The position numbers and the translations under genes were made by a program. Under the pieces are notes generated by a model, which was not told where the DNA came from, made no database searches, and worked only from the letters and a program-made list of their open reading frames with translations. From NCBI RefSeq assembly GCF_031157375.1, contig NZ_JAVIFV010000001.1:1054001-1118000 (forward strand): a stretch of 64,000 bases of DNA, in the 5' to 3' direction. Every line of letters starts with the position of its first letter. Position 1 is the first letter of the stretch. This document shows, piece after piece, positions 32,153-40,529 of the stretch. The stretch is from Sphingosinicella sp. LHD-64 (GTDB lineage Bacteria > Pseudomonadota > Alphaproteobacteria > Sphingomonadales > Sphingomonadaceae).

Positions 32153-35100
32153 GTGACCGATATCCAGAAAATCCTCTCGGCCGACAAGCCGATGACGCTG
32201 GCGGGCGTGCCGGCGGGCTTCCTGCCCTGGCTTGCCGCCGATCTCGCCCGTGCCGCGAAAGGCCGTGCGGTGTTCATCGCGCCGGATGAGGCGGCGATGC
32301 GGGCGCTCGCTGATGCGGCCCATTATTTCGCGCCGGAGCTGGAGACGCTCGTCTTCCCGGCCTGGGACTGCCTGCCCTATGACCGCTCCTCGCCGTCGCT
32401 GCGCTCGACCTCGGAGCGGCTGGCGACGCTGCATGCGCTCCAGCGCGAGGCCGCAAAGCCACAGCTTCTCGTCACGACGGTCAACGCGGCGCTGCAACGC
32501 ACGCTGACCCCGTTCCGCGTCCGCCAGCTCGTCGCGCGCCTCGCGCCGGGCGAGCGGATCGATCTGGATCGGCTGACCGCCCTGCTCGCCGCCAACGGCT
32601 ACAGCCGGACCGAGACGGTGCGTGATCCGGGCGAGTTCGCGGTGCGCGGCGGCCTCGTCGACCTGTTTCCGGCCGGCGAGGAGGATGCGCTGCGCCTCGA
32701 CTTCTTCGGCGACGAGATCGAGAGCGTGCGGCGCTTCGACGCGGCCACCCAGCGCAGCGTCGCGCGAATCGAGGGATTCACCCTGCTTCCCGCCGCGGAG
32801 ACGCTGCTCGACGAGGACAGCATCAAGCGCTTTCGGTCGCGCTACCGCGAGCTGTTCGGCGCCACCGCGACCGGCGATCCGGTCTATCAGGCGGTGTCGG
32901 AGGGGCGGCGGATCGCCGGGCTCGACCACTGGCTGCCGCTGTTCGAGGAGCGGCTGGCGACTTTGTTCGATCATCTCGGCGAGGACGACCTCGTCGTCCG
33001 CGACCCCGGCGACAGCGGCGCGGCCGAAGGGCGGTTCGAGGCAATCGCCGACTATTACGAGAATCGCCAGCGCGCGCAGTCGTCCGACCCCGGTAGCTAT
33101 CGCCCGCTCGCGCCCGAGACGCTCTATCTCGCCCGCGACAAATGGGAGACGTTGGTCACAGATCGCCCGCTCCACCTCGTTACCCCCTTCCTAGAACCGG
33201 AAAGCGCCCGCGTCCTCGATTTCGAGGTCGAGCCGCCGCGCGACTTCGCGCCCGAACGGACGCAAGGCACCAACGTCTACGAGGCGGTCGCCGCCCATGT
33301 TGCCGCGCTCCGGCGGACGAAGCACAGGATCGTTCTCGCCAGCTATTCGAACGGGTCGCGCGAGCGACTGAAAGGCCTGCTTGCCGATCACGGCCTCGCC
33401 AAGGTCGCCGAGGCGGAGAGCTGGCAGGAAGCACTCGGCGTCGCGGCCAAGGGGCAGGTCGCGCTCGCCGTCATCCAGCTCGATCACGGCTTCACGACCA
33501 GGGACGTCGCCCTGCTCACCGAGCAGGACATGCTCGGCGACCGCCTGGTCCGCCGCCGACGCAAGAAGAGCACCCAGGCCTTCCTCGACGAGCTGGCGAC
33601 GCTGACGCCCGGCGATCTCGTCGTCCACGCCGATCACGGCATCGGCCGCTATGACGGGCTCACCCAGATTCCGGTGCAGAAGGCGCCGCACGACTGCGTC
33701 GCGCTGACCTATGCCGGCGGCGACAAGCTCTACGTGCCGGTCGAGAACATCGACATCCTCTCGCGCTACGGCAGCGAGAGCGAGGGCGTCGCGCTCGACC
33801 GGCTCGGCGGCGAGGCGTGGCAACGGCGCAAGAGCCGCATGAAGGAGCGGATCCACGAGATCGCCGGCGAGCTCATCAAGGTCGCGGCCGAGCGCGCGCT
33901 GCGTCCCGGCGCGGTGGCCGAGCCCGACACCGGCTATGCCGCCTTCGCCGACCGCTTCCCGTTCGAGGAGACCGAGGACCAGGACCGCGCCATTGCCGAC
34001 ACGATCGGCGATCTCGGCGCGGGCAAGCCGATGGACCGGCTGGTCTGCGGCGATGTCGGCTTCGGCAAGACCGAAGTGGCGCTGCGCGCCGCGTTCATCG
34101 CGGCGATGTCCGGCCTGCAGGTCGCCCTCGTCGCGCCGACCACCCTGCTCGCCCGCCAGCATTTCAACACCTTCAAGGAACGCTTCCAGGGCTTCCCGAT
34201 CGAGATCGGCCGGCTCTCCCGTCTCGTCCCCGCGCGAGAGGCGGCGGAGACGAAGGAGCGGCTCAAGGCCGGCAAGGTCGACATCGCCATCGGCACCCAC
34301 GCGCTGCTCGCCAAGGGCGTCGAATTCCGGAATCTCGGCCTCGTCATCGTCGACGAGGAGCAGCGCTTCGGCGTCACCCACAAGGAGAAACTGAAGGCGA
34401 TGCGCGCCGACGTGCATGTCCTGACGCTCACCGCCACACCGATCCCGCGCACGCTGCAGATGGCGATGTCCGGGCTACGCGAACTGTCGGTGATCCAAAC
34501 CCCTCCGGTCGATCGCTTGGCTGTGCGTACCTACGTCATGCCCTGGGACCCTGTGGTGGTCCGCGAGGCTTTGCTGCGCGAACATTATCGCGGCGGGCAG
34601 AGCTTCTTCGTCGTGCCGCACATCGCCGACCTGCCCGACATCGAGCAATTCCTGCGCGAGGAGGTGCCGGAGGTGCGCTACGTCGTCGCGCACGGCCAGA
34701 TGGCGCCGACCGAGGTCGAGGAGCGGATTTCCGCCTTCTACGACCGGAAATACGAAGTGCTGCTGTCAACAACGATCGTCGAAAGCGGCCTCGACATCCC
34801 GACCGCCAACACGCTGATCGTCCACCGCGCCGACCGCTTCGGCCTCGCCCAGCTCTACCAGCTGCGCGGCCGCGTCGGACGGGCCAAGACCCGCGCCTAT
34901 TCCTATTTCACCACGCCGGCCGACCGGCTCACCACCGAGACCGCCGACAAGCGCCTGAAGGTGCTGGCCAGCCTCGAAAGCCTCGGCGCCGGCTTCCAGC
35001 TCGCCACCCATGATCTCGACATCCGCGGCGCCGGCAATCTGCTCGGTGACGAACAGTCCGGCCACATCAAGGAGGTCGGCTTCGAACTCTACCAGTCGAT

Positions 35101-35605
35101 GCTCGAGGAGGCGATCCTGGACGCCAAGGCCGGCGGGCTGGAGCGCCGGCCCGAGCAATTCTCGCCGCAAATCACCGTCGACGCGCCCATTCTCATCTCC
35201 GACGCCTATGTCCCCGATCTCGACCTCAGGATGGGCCTCTATCGCCGCCTGAACGAGCTCGCCGACGCACCCGAAATCGAAAGCTTCGCAGCCGAGCTGA
35301 TCGATCGTTTTGGCAAGCTCCCCGAGGAAACCGCAAATCTGTTGAAGGTGATCGAGATCAAGCTCAATTGCCGTGCCGCGACGATCGCCAAGCTCGATGT
35401 CAGCCCGAGAGGCGCGCTGGTCCATTTCCACAATGACAGCTTCCCGGACCTGCCCGGCCTCCTCGCCTATGTCGAACGCCTCAAAGGCACCGCGCGCCTG
35501 CGCCCCGACAGCAAGCTCGTCATCGCCCGCGACTGGCCAACCGCCCAACAGCGCCTCAATGGCGCGCTGCAGCTCTCGAAAGGTCTCGCGAAGATCGTCT
35601 CATAG
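32153..35605 (+). CDS. mfd: Transcription-repair coupling factor Mfd
   Basis: Mfd removes stalled RNA polymerase and recruits UvrA. The 1150-residue protein has the UvrB-homology region (residues about 1-330; FPAWDCLPYDRSSPS), the polymerase-interacting domain (about 490-560; HADHGIGRYDGL), and the translocase motor with Walker A CGDVGFGKTEVALRAAF, VIVDEEQRFGV, TLTATPIPRTLQMA and LRGRVGRAKTRAYSYF, then the C-terminal domain 7. It starts with GTG one base after the sdhE stop. Length is typical. Confidence 0.98.
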   Translation: MTDIQKILSADKPMTLAGVPAGFLPWLAADLARAAKGRAVFIAPDEAAMRALADAAHYFAPELETLVFPAWDCLPYDRSSPSLRSTSERLATLHALQREAAKPQLLVTTVNAALQRTLTPFRVRQLVARLAPGERIDLDRLTALLAANGYSRTETVRDPGEFAVRGGLVDLFPAGEEDALRLDFFGDEIESVRRFDAATQRSVARIEGFTLLPAAETLLDEDSIKRFRSRYRELFGATATGDPVYQAVSEGRRIAGLDHWLPLFEERLATLFDHLGEDDLVVRDPGDSGAAEGRFEAIADYYENRQRAQSSDPGSYRPLAPETLYLARDKWETLVTDRPLHLVTPFLEPESARVLDFEVEPPRDFAPERTQGTNVYEAVAAHVAALRRTKHRIVLASYSNGSRERLKGLLADHGLAKVAEAESWQEALGVAAKGQVALAVIQLDHGFTTRDVALLTEQDMLGDRLVRRRRKKSTQAFLDELATLTPGDLVVHADHGIGRYDGLTQIPVQKAPHDCVALTYAGGDKLYVPVENIDILSRYGSESEGVALDRLGGEAWQRRKSRMKERIHEIAGELIKVAAERALRPGAVAEPDTGYAAFADRFPFEETEDQDRAIADTIGDLGAGKPMDRLVCGDVGFGKTEVALRAAFIAAMSGLQVALVAPTTLLARQHFNTFKERFQGFPIEIGRLSRLVPAREAAETKERLKAGKVDIAIGTHALLAKGVEFRNLGLVIVDEEQRFGVTHKEKLKAMRADVHVLTLTATPIPRTLQMAMSGLRELSVIQTPPVDRLAVRTYVMPWDPVVVREALLREHYRGGQSFFVVPHIADLPDIEQFLREEVPEVRYVVAHGQMAPTEVEERISAFYDRKYEVLLSTTIVESGLDIPTANTLIVHRADRFGLAQLYQLRGRVGRAKTRAYSYFTTPADRLTTETADKRLKVLASLESLGAGFQLATHDLDIRGAGNLLGDEQSGHIKEVGFELYQSMLEEAILDAKAGGLERRPEQFSPQITVDAPILISDAYVPDLDLRMGLYRRLNELADAPEIESFAAELIDRFGKLPEETANLLKVIEIKLNCRAATIAKLDVSPRGALVHFHNDSFPDLPGLLAYVERLKGTARLRPDSKLVIARDWPTAQQRLNGALQLSKGLAKIVS

Positions 35606-35675
35606 ATATCGAGTTCGAGAGATCAGGCTAGCCGATCGCATTGCCGATTGCGTGGTCAATCATTAGGCGGGCGAT

Positions 35676-36101
35676 GTGAGTCGGCTCGCGCCACAGCGCA
35701 TGGGCGCCTGGATGCTCGCCCTGCTGGGCGGAGCGCTGTTTCTGCGCGCGCTGATCCCGGCCGGCTGGATGCCGGTCCGGACCACCGAAGGGTTCGTCAT
35801 CGAGCTCTGCTCCGGCCGCATGCCGGGCGGCGATTCTACGCAGGCGCAGGCAGCGCGCCAGCTGCTCGATGCAGCGCTGGCGGGGACGGAACAGGACCAC
35901 GACGAGACGCCGTCATCGCCGAACGATCAGCCCTGTACGTTCGCGGGTCTCGCTCTGTCGTGGGTGGCACCCGACCAGCCGGTAGGACTCATTCCCGCAC
36001 CCGGGCCCGCCGACATTCGTCCGATCGCACTGGTCGCCGCCGTCGGCCGCGGCCTCCCGGCTCCGCCGCCGCCGTCCACGGGCCCACCACTTCGCACCTG
36101 A
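35676..36101 (+). CDS. DUF2946-like small membrane protein
   Basis: The 141-residue protein has an N-terminal helix (MLALLGGALFLRALIPAGWM), the segment GFVIELCSGRMPG and a later LALSWVAPDQP, followed by a hydrophobic/proline-rich end. This fits DUF2946-type proteins, which are found beside copper-handling and TonB receptor genes. It begins with GTG. Position as first gene before a TonB receptor, PCu(A)C and SCO supports a copper link; the function itself is unknown. Confidence 0.7.
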   Translation: MSRLAPQRMGAWMLALLGGALFLRALIPAGWMPVRTTEGFVIELCSGRMPGGDSTQAQAARQLLDAALAGTEQDHDETPSSPNDQPCTFAGLALSWVAPDQPVGLIPAPGPADIRPIALVAAVGRGLPAPPPPSTGPPLRT

Positions 36102-36111
36102 CATCGACGCC

Positions 36112-36130
36112 CGCCGGGTTCCACCCGGCG
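36112..36130. other. Hairpin between DUF2946 and TonB receptor genes
   Basis: An 8-bp perfect stem (CGCCGGGT / ACCCGGCG, 3-nt loop) lies in the 78 bp between the two genes. It might stabilise mRNA or tune expression of the receptor. No T-run follows, so it is not a standard terminator. Confidence 0.3.
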
Positions 36131-36179
36131 CAATCAGCTGCGCCCAGCGCGGCCGCACCGATCTTCAGGAAAAGCCATC

Positions 36180-38138
36180 ATGTTGATTTCACTCGCCGCG
36201 GGTGCGTCGCTATACGTATTCGCCTCTACAGCCGCTGTCGAGGCGGCACCCGACGACAATGCCATCGTCGTCACCGGCCAGCACATCGCCGAGGCCGAGG
36301 CGGATGCCGACCGCCGACCCGGCGGAGCCGACATCGTCCCCGCGACCGACTACGAAAACCGCGTCGCCGTCTCGTTGCGCGATGCTCTCGCCTTCTCGCC
36401 CGGCGTCTATGCCCAGCCACGCTTCGGGCAGGAGGTGCGCCTCTCGATCCGTGGCTCGGGCCTCAGCCGCGGCTATCATATGCGCGGCCTGACGCTGCTG
36501 GAGGACGGCGTCCCCATCAACCTCGCCGACGACAATGGCGACTTTCAGGAGCTGGACCCAACCGTCTTCCAGCATATCGAGGTCTATCGTGGCGCCAATG
36601 CCCTGCGCTTCGGCGGCACCACGCTCGGCGGCGGTATCAACGGCGTCACGCCCACCGGCCGCTCGGCACCCGGCTTCGCCTTCCGCTTGGACGGCGGGAG
36701 CTTCGATACGCTGCGCGGCCTCGTCGGCTACGGCTTCGCCAATGAGGTCGGCGACGCCTGGGTCGCGCTGACCGGCGACGCATCGGACGGCGATCGCGAC
36801 CATGCCCGCCGCAGGTCGCTGCGCTTCCATGGCAATGTCGGTCTCAGACTCTCGGGGACCGTCGAGACCCGCTTCTACGCGAGTGCCCAGACGCTCCGGC
36901 AGGAGTTGCCCGGCGCGCTCAACCTCGCCGACGCGATCGAGCGCCCGCGCACCGGCAACTTCACCGGCGACCAGGCGCGCGACATCGATTCGCTCCGCCT
37001 CCAGAACCGCACCCGCATCACGCTGGGCGGCGGCGAGCTGGAGGTCGGCGGCTTTGCCAACCTCAAGGAGCTCTATCACCCGATCTTCCAGCTGGTGGAC
37101 CAGAGCTCGACCGACTGGGGCCTGTTCTCCCGCCTAGACCTCGCGCATGGGCCGTTCGACTTCACGTTGGGTTCGACCGCCCGCTTCGGCACGGTCCGTT
37201 CTCGGCGCTACGTCAACTTGAGCGGCGAACGGGGCGCCCGCACGTTCGAGGCCGACCAGCGCGCCCGGACGATCGACGTCTATGGCGAGGGCCGCTACCG
37301 GCTCGGCCGGGTCAGCCTGATCGCCGGCGGCGTCTACAGCCATGGATCGCGCGAGCAGGACCAGATCCTGCCCACTTCGGTGAACGGCGGGTTCGAGGAC
37401 GACCAGTTCTCGCCCCGCTTCGGCCTCCTCTGGGAGCCGTGCGAGGCGATCCAGCTCTACGCCAATTACAGCCGCTCCCATGAAATGCCCGGCTTCATCG
37501 AGCTGGCGCAGGTCGCCGCCTTCGTGCCGCTCGACACCCAGCGCGCCTGGACGGCGGAGCTGGGCGCGCGCGGCCGGATCGGCATCGCCCGCTTCGACCT
37601 CAGCCTCTACCGTGCGACGTTGAAGGGCGAATTGCTCCAGTTCACCGTCGGCCCGGACATCCCGGCCTCGACCTTCAATGCGGACCGCACCCGCCATCAA
37701 GGCATCGAGGCCGGCCTCGACCTCGATCTCGCCCCCTGGGCCCGGCTGCGGCAGATCTACCAGTATAACGACTTCCGCTTCCGCGATGATGCGCAATATG
37801 GGGACAACCGCCTGCCGGTCGCGCCGAAGCATCTCTATCGCGCCGAGCTCCGGCTCGGCACCGACGCGCTCAACCTCGCGCCCGCGGTGGAATGGGTGCC
37901 GCAGGGGGCATGGGCCGACTATGCCAACACCTTGCGGGTCGACGGCTACGCCACGCTCGGGTTGACCGCCGAAGCGGCGCTCCGCGACGGTCTCAGCCTG
38001 TTCGTCGATGCCCGCAACCTCACCGGAACGGACGCGGTCGGCGACATCTCGGCCGTCGTCGCGGCCAATCCCGCGTCCGTCATTTTCTACCCCGTCGAGC
38101 GCCGCGCCCTGTTCGGCGGTCTGCGCGCCCAATTCTGA
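36180..38138 (+). CDS. TonB-dependent outer-membrane receptor (copper operon)
   Basis: The 652-residue protein has a signal peptide (about residues 1-23), a TonB-box-like NAIVVTGQH, a plug domain (about 45-150, with LSIRGSGLSRGYHMRGLTLL and NALRFGGTTLGGGIN) and a beta-barrel ending with aromatic residue (GGLRAQF). It should import a TonB-energised substrate. Genes for a PCu(A)C chaperone, SCO and PepSY protein follow directly, so a copper or copper-chelator substrate is the best guess. AGGAAA stands before the ATG. Confidence 0.9.
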   Translation: MLISLAAGASLYVFASTAAVEAAPDDNAIVVTGQHIAEAEADADRRPGGADIVPATDYENRVAVSLRDALAFSPGVYAQPRFGQEVRLSIRGSGLSRGYHMRGLTLLEDGVPINLADDNGDFQELDPTVFQHIEVYRGANALRFGGTTLGGGINGVTPTGRSAPGFAFRLDGGSFDTLRGLVGYGFANEVGDAWVALTGDASDGDRDHARRRSLRFHGNVGLRLSGTVETRFYASAQTLRQELPGALNLADAIERPRTGNFTGDQARDIDSLRLQNRTRITLGGGELEVGGFANLKELYHPIFQLVDQSSTDWGLFSRLDLAHGPFDFTLGSTARFGTVRSRRYVNLSGERGARTFEADQRARTIDVYGEGRYRLGRVSLIAGGVYSHGSREQDQILPTSVNGGFEDDQFSPRFGLLWEPCEAIQLYANYSRSHEMPGFIELAQVAAFVPLDTQRAWTAELGARGRIGIARFDLSLYRATLKGELLQFTVGPDIPASTFNADRTRHQGIEAGLDLDLAPWARLRQIYQYNDFRFRDDAQYGDNRLPVAPKHLYRAELRLGTDALNLAPAVEWVPQGAWADYANTLRVDGYATLGLTAEAALRDGLSLFVDARNLTGTDAVGDISAVVAANPASVIFYPVERRALFGGLRAQF

Positions 38139-38151
38139 AAGGACCAATGAG

Positions 38152-38610
38152 ATGAAGCATTTCTCTTTGCTCGCCGCGCTCGCGGCGCTCGCCGCCTGCG
38201 GCGGCCGCCCGCCCTCCGGCATGGTCGCCGTCCACGACGGCTGGGCGCGTGAGACGACCGCCGGAGTCATCGTCAGCGCCGGTTATGGCCGGATCGAGAA
38301 CGGCACCGGCCAGGACGTGCGCATGACCGGCGCCGACACGCCGGTCGCCGGCCGCGTCGAGATTCACAATGTCACCGACGACGACGGCGTGATGCGGATG
38401 CGTCCGCTGCCGGAGGGGATCGACATCCCGGCCGGCGAGACGGTCGAATTGAGGCCCGGCAGCTACCATCTGATGCTGCTCGACCTCAACCGCCCGCTCC
38501 GCGGCGGCGAGCGCATCCCGGTCACCTTCCGCTTCGGCACCGGCGCGCCCGTCACGGCCAGCTTCGAGGTGCGCAACGCCGCCCAGGCAGCGCAGGGAGG
38601 CGGCCAATGA
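38152..38610 (+). CDS. Copper chaperone PCu(A)C family lipoprotein
   Basis: PCu(A)C delivers Cu(I) to the CuA site of cytochrome oxidase. The 152-residue protein has a lipobox (LAALAACGG, Cys16) and the conserved copper ligands: His72, Met83, His106 and Met108 (EIHNV ... MRM ... YHLML), in the H-x10-M-x22-H-x-M arrangement. It lies 13 bp after the receptor gene and overlaps the SCO gene by 4 bp, which strengthens the copper assignment of the operon. Confidence 0.93.
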   Translation: MKHFSLLAALAALAACGGRPPSGMVAVHDGWARETTAGVIVSAGYGRIENGTGQDVRMTGADTPVAGRVEIHNVTDDDGVMRMRPLPEGIDIPAGETVELRPGSYHLMLLDLNRPLRGGERIPVTFRFGTGAPVTASFEVRNAAQAAQGGGQ

Positions 38611-39218
38611 CCGGCCCCGTCCGTCGCGGCCTCAAGCGTGGCCTGCTCGTCTCGGCCGCCCTGATCGCGGCCGGCGGCATCGGCTGGGCGGTCTACCGTC
38701 CGGAAGCGCCTGTCGATCCCGCCGCCAGCTATGCCGCCGCGGTCGGCGGCCCGTTCACGCTCACCGACGTGAACGGCCGGCCGTTCGGCAACGACCAGCT
38801 TCGCGGCAAGCCCTTCGCGATCTTCTTCGGCTTCACCCGCTGCCCCGACGTCTGCCCGACCACGCTCAGTCGGATGGCACAGCTGCGCGCCCGGCTCGGC
38901 AGCGACGCCGACACGCTCAACATCGTGTTCGTCTCGGTCGATCCCGAGTCGGACACGCCGGCGCAGATCGGCCGCTATCTCACCCTGTTCGACACGCCGA
39001 TCATCGGTCTCACCGGCACCCCGGCGCAGATTGCCGCCACGGCCCGCGCCTATGCGGTCTATTACCAGCGCGTCCCGCTGGAGGGCGGCGGCTACACGAT
39101 GGACCACACCGCCACCGTCTTCCTGATGGGCCGCGCCGGCGAGTTCGTGACGACGCTGGATGCGCACGAGAGCGAAGGGCCGAGCCTCGACAAGCTCCGC
39201 CGCCTGGTGCGGGGCTGA
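38607..39218 (+). CDS. SCO family copper/thiol protein
   Basis: SCO proteins help assemble the CuA centre of cytochrome c oxidase. The 203-residue protein has one N-terminal membrane anchor (about 11-29) and a thioredoxin fold with Cys79 and Cys83 (FTRCPDVCPTTL) plus His167 (YTMDHTATVFLM), the complete Cu-binding set. Start overlaps the PCu(A)C gene by 4 bp; the PepSY gene follows 9 bp later. Confidence 0.95.
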   Translation: MTGPVRRGLKRGLLVSAALIAAGGIGWAVYRPEAPVDPAASYAAAVGGPFTLTDVNGRPFGNDQLRGKPFAIFFGFTRCPDVCPTTLSRMAQLRARLGSDADTLNIVFVSVDPESDTPAQIGRYLTLFDTPIIGLTGTPAQIAATARAYAVYYQRVPLEGGGYTMDHTATVFLMGRAGEFVTTLDAHESEGPSLDKLRRLVRG

Positions 39219-39227
39219 GGGGCGGCG

Positions 39228-40529
39228 ATGGACCGGACCAACCTCTACCGCGCCGTCTGGCATTGGCATTTCTATGCAGGCCTCATCGTCTTGCCGGTGC
39301 TCGCCTGGATGGCGGTCACCGGCAGCCTCTATCTCTACAAGAGCGAGATCGAGCGCTGGCTCTACCGGGACTGGATTGTCGCCCGGTCGATCGCCCCGCC
39401 GCTGCCGCTCGGCGACATGATCCAGCGGGTCGAAAGCCAGACCGGCGGGGAGGTCACGCAGGTGATACGCCCCGCCGGAACCGACGAGAGCTGGCGCATG
39501 GCCTTCACCGCCGCGGACGGCGAGGAGCGGCTCGCCTTCGTTCGCCCCGATGTCGGCCTCGTCCTCGGCACCACGCGCGGCGGCGGCCCGATGGAGCTGG
39601 TCAAGCATCTCCACAGCCTCACCGTCGCCGGGCCGGTCGGCAACGTCCTCGTCGAGATCGTCGCCGGCTGGGCGATCGTGCTGGTGCTGACCGGCTTCTA
39701 TCTCTGGTGGCCCCGTGCCGGAAGCCGCGCCCTGTCGCTCGCCGGCGGGGTCGGGGAGCGGCGCTTCTGGCGCAATCTCCATGCCTCGGCCGGCGCGCTC
39801 GCCGGCGCGGTCATCCTGTTCCTGGCGGTGACCGGGATGCCCTGGACGATCTTCTGGGGCGCCAATTTCCATGCCGTCATCGCCAGTCAGCAAATCGGCC
39901 GGCCGAAAGCACCGGGTCTCGCCGGCGACGATCATGGCGCGCATGATGCGCGTGACGCGCATCTCCCCTGGTCACTGCGCGGACAGGCGCAGCCAGAAAC
40001 GTCCGGCCATGGCGACATCGGCCCGGACCGCGTCGTGACGATCGCCATGGACCGCGGGCTGGACACGCCGTGGAATCTCGATCTGCCGACCACGCCGGAC
40101 AAGCCCTACCACCTGTCCTCGGCGGTGGAGCGCACCGATCGGGTGCGCCTCGTCTCGATCGATCCCGGCACCGGCGCGGTGCTGCAGGACCTCCGGTTCG
40201 CCGATTTCGGTCCGGGCGCGCAGGCGTTCGAATGGGGCATCTACACCCATCAGGGCGGCCAATATGGCGAGGCGAACCGGCTCGTCATGCTCGCCGGCTG
40301 CCTCGCCCTGCTGCTGCTCGCGGCGAGCGCGCCGGTGATGTGGTGGAAGCGCCGCTTCCGCGCCCCGCCCCAGCCGGACGATCCCGGCCGCGCCCGCGGC
40401 GTTGCGGCGATCCTGCTGACGGTCGGACTGCTCTTCCCGCTGACCGGCGCGACGATGCTGGTCGCGCTCGCCGCTGGCGCTGCGAAGCGGGCACTCAGCC
40501 GAGGAACAGCTCGGCTGCAGCCTCGATGA
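39228..40529 (+). CDS. PepSY-associated membrane protein (PiuB-like)
   Basis: The 433-residue protein has about five membrane helices with WHFYAGLIVLPVLAWMAVTG near the start, a PepSY-like periplasmic region (about 55-125), LHASAGALAGAVILFLAVTG in the middle, and a His-rich loop (DDHGAHDARDAH). Such PepSY_TM proteins accompany TonB receptors for iron or copper and may reduce or release the metal. Its 3' end overlaps the convergent transketolase-like gene by 35 bp. Confidence 0.88.
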   Translation: MDRTNLYRAVWHWHFYAGLIVLPVLAWMAVTGSLYLYKSEIERWLYRDWIVARSIAPPLPLGDMIQRVESQTGGEVTQVIRPAGTDESWRMAFTAADGEERLAFVRPDVGLVLGTTRGGGPMELVKHLHSLTVAGPVGNVLVEIVAGWAIVLVLTGFYLWWPRAGSRALSLAGGVGERRFWRNLHASAGALAGAVILFLAVTGMPWTIFWGANFHAVIASQQIGRPKAPGLAGDDHGAHDARDAHLPWSLRGQAQPETSGHGDIGPDRVVTIAMDRGLDTPWNLDLPTTPDKPYHLSSAVERTDRVRLVSIDPGTGAVLQDLRFADFGPGAQAFEWGIYTHQGGQYGEANRLVMLAGCLALLLLAASAPVMWWKRRFRAPPQPDDPGRARGVAAILLTVGLLFPLTGATMLVALAAGAAKRALSRGTARLQPR

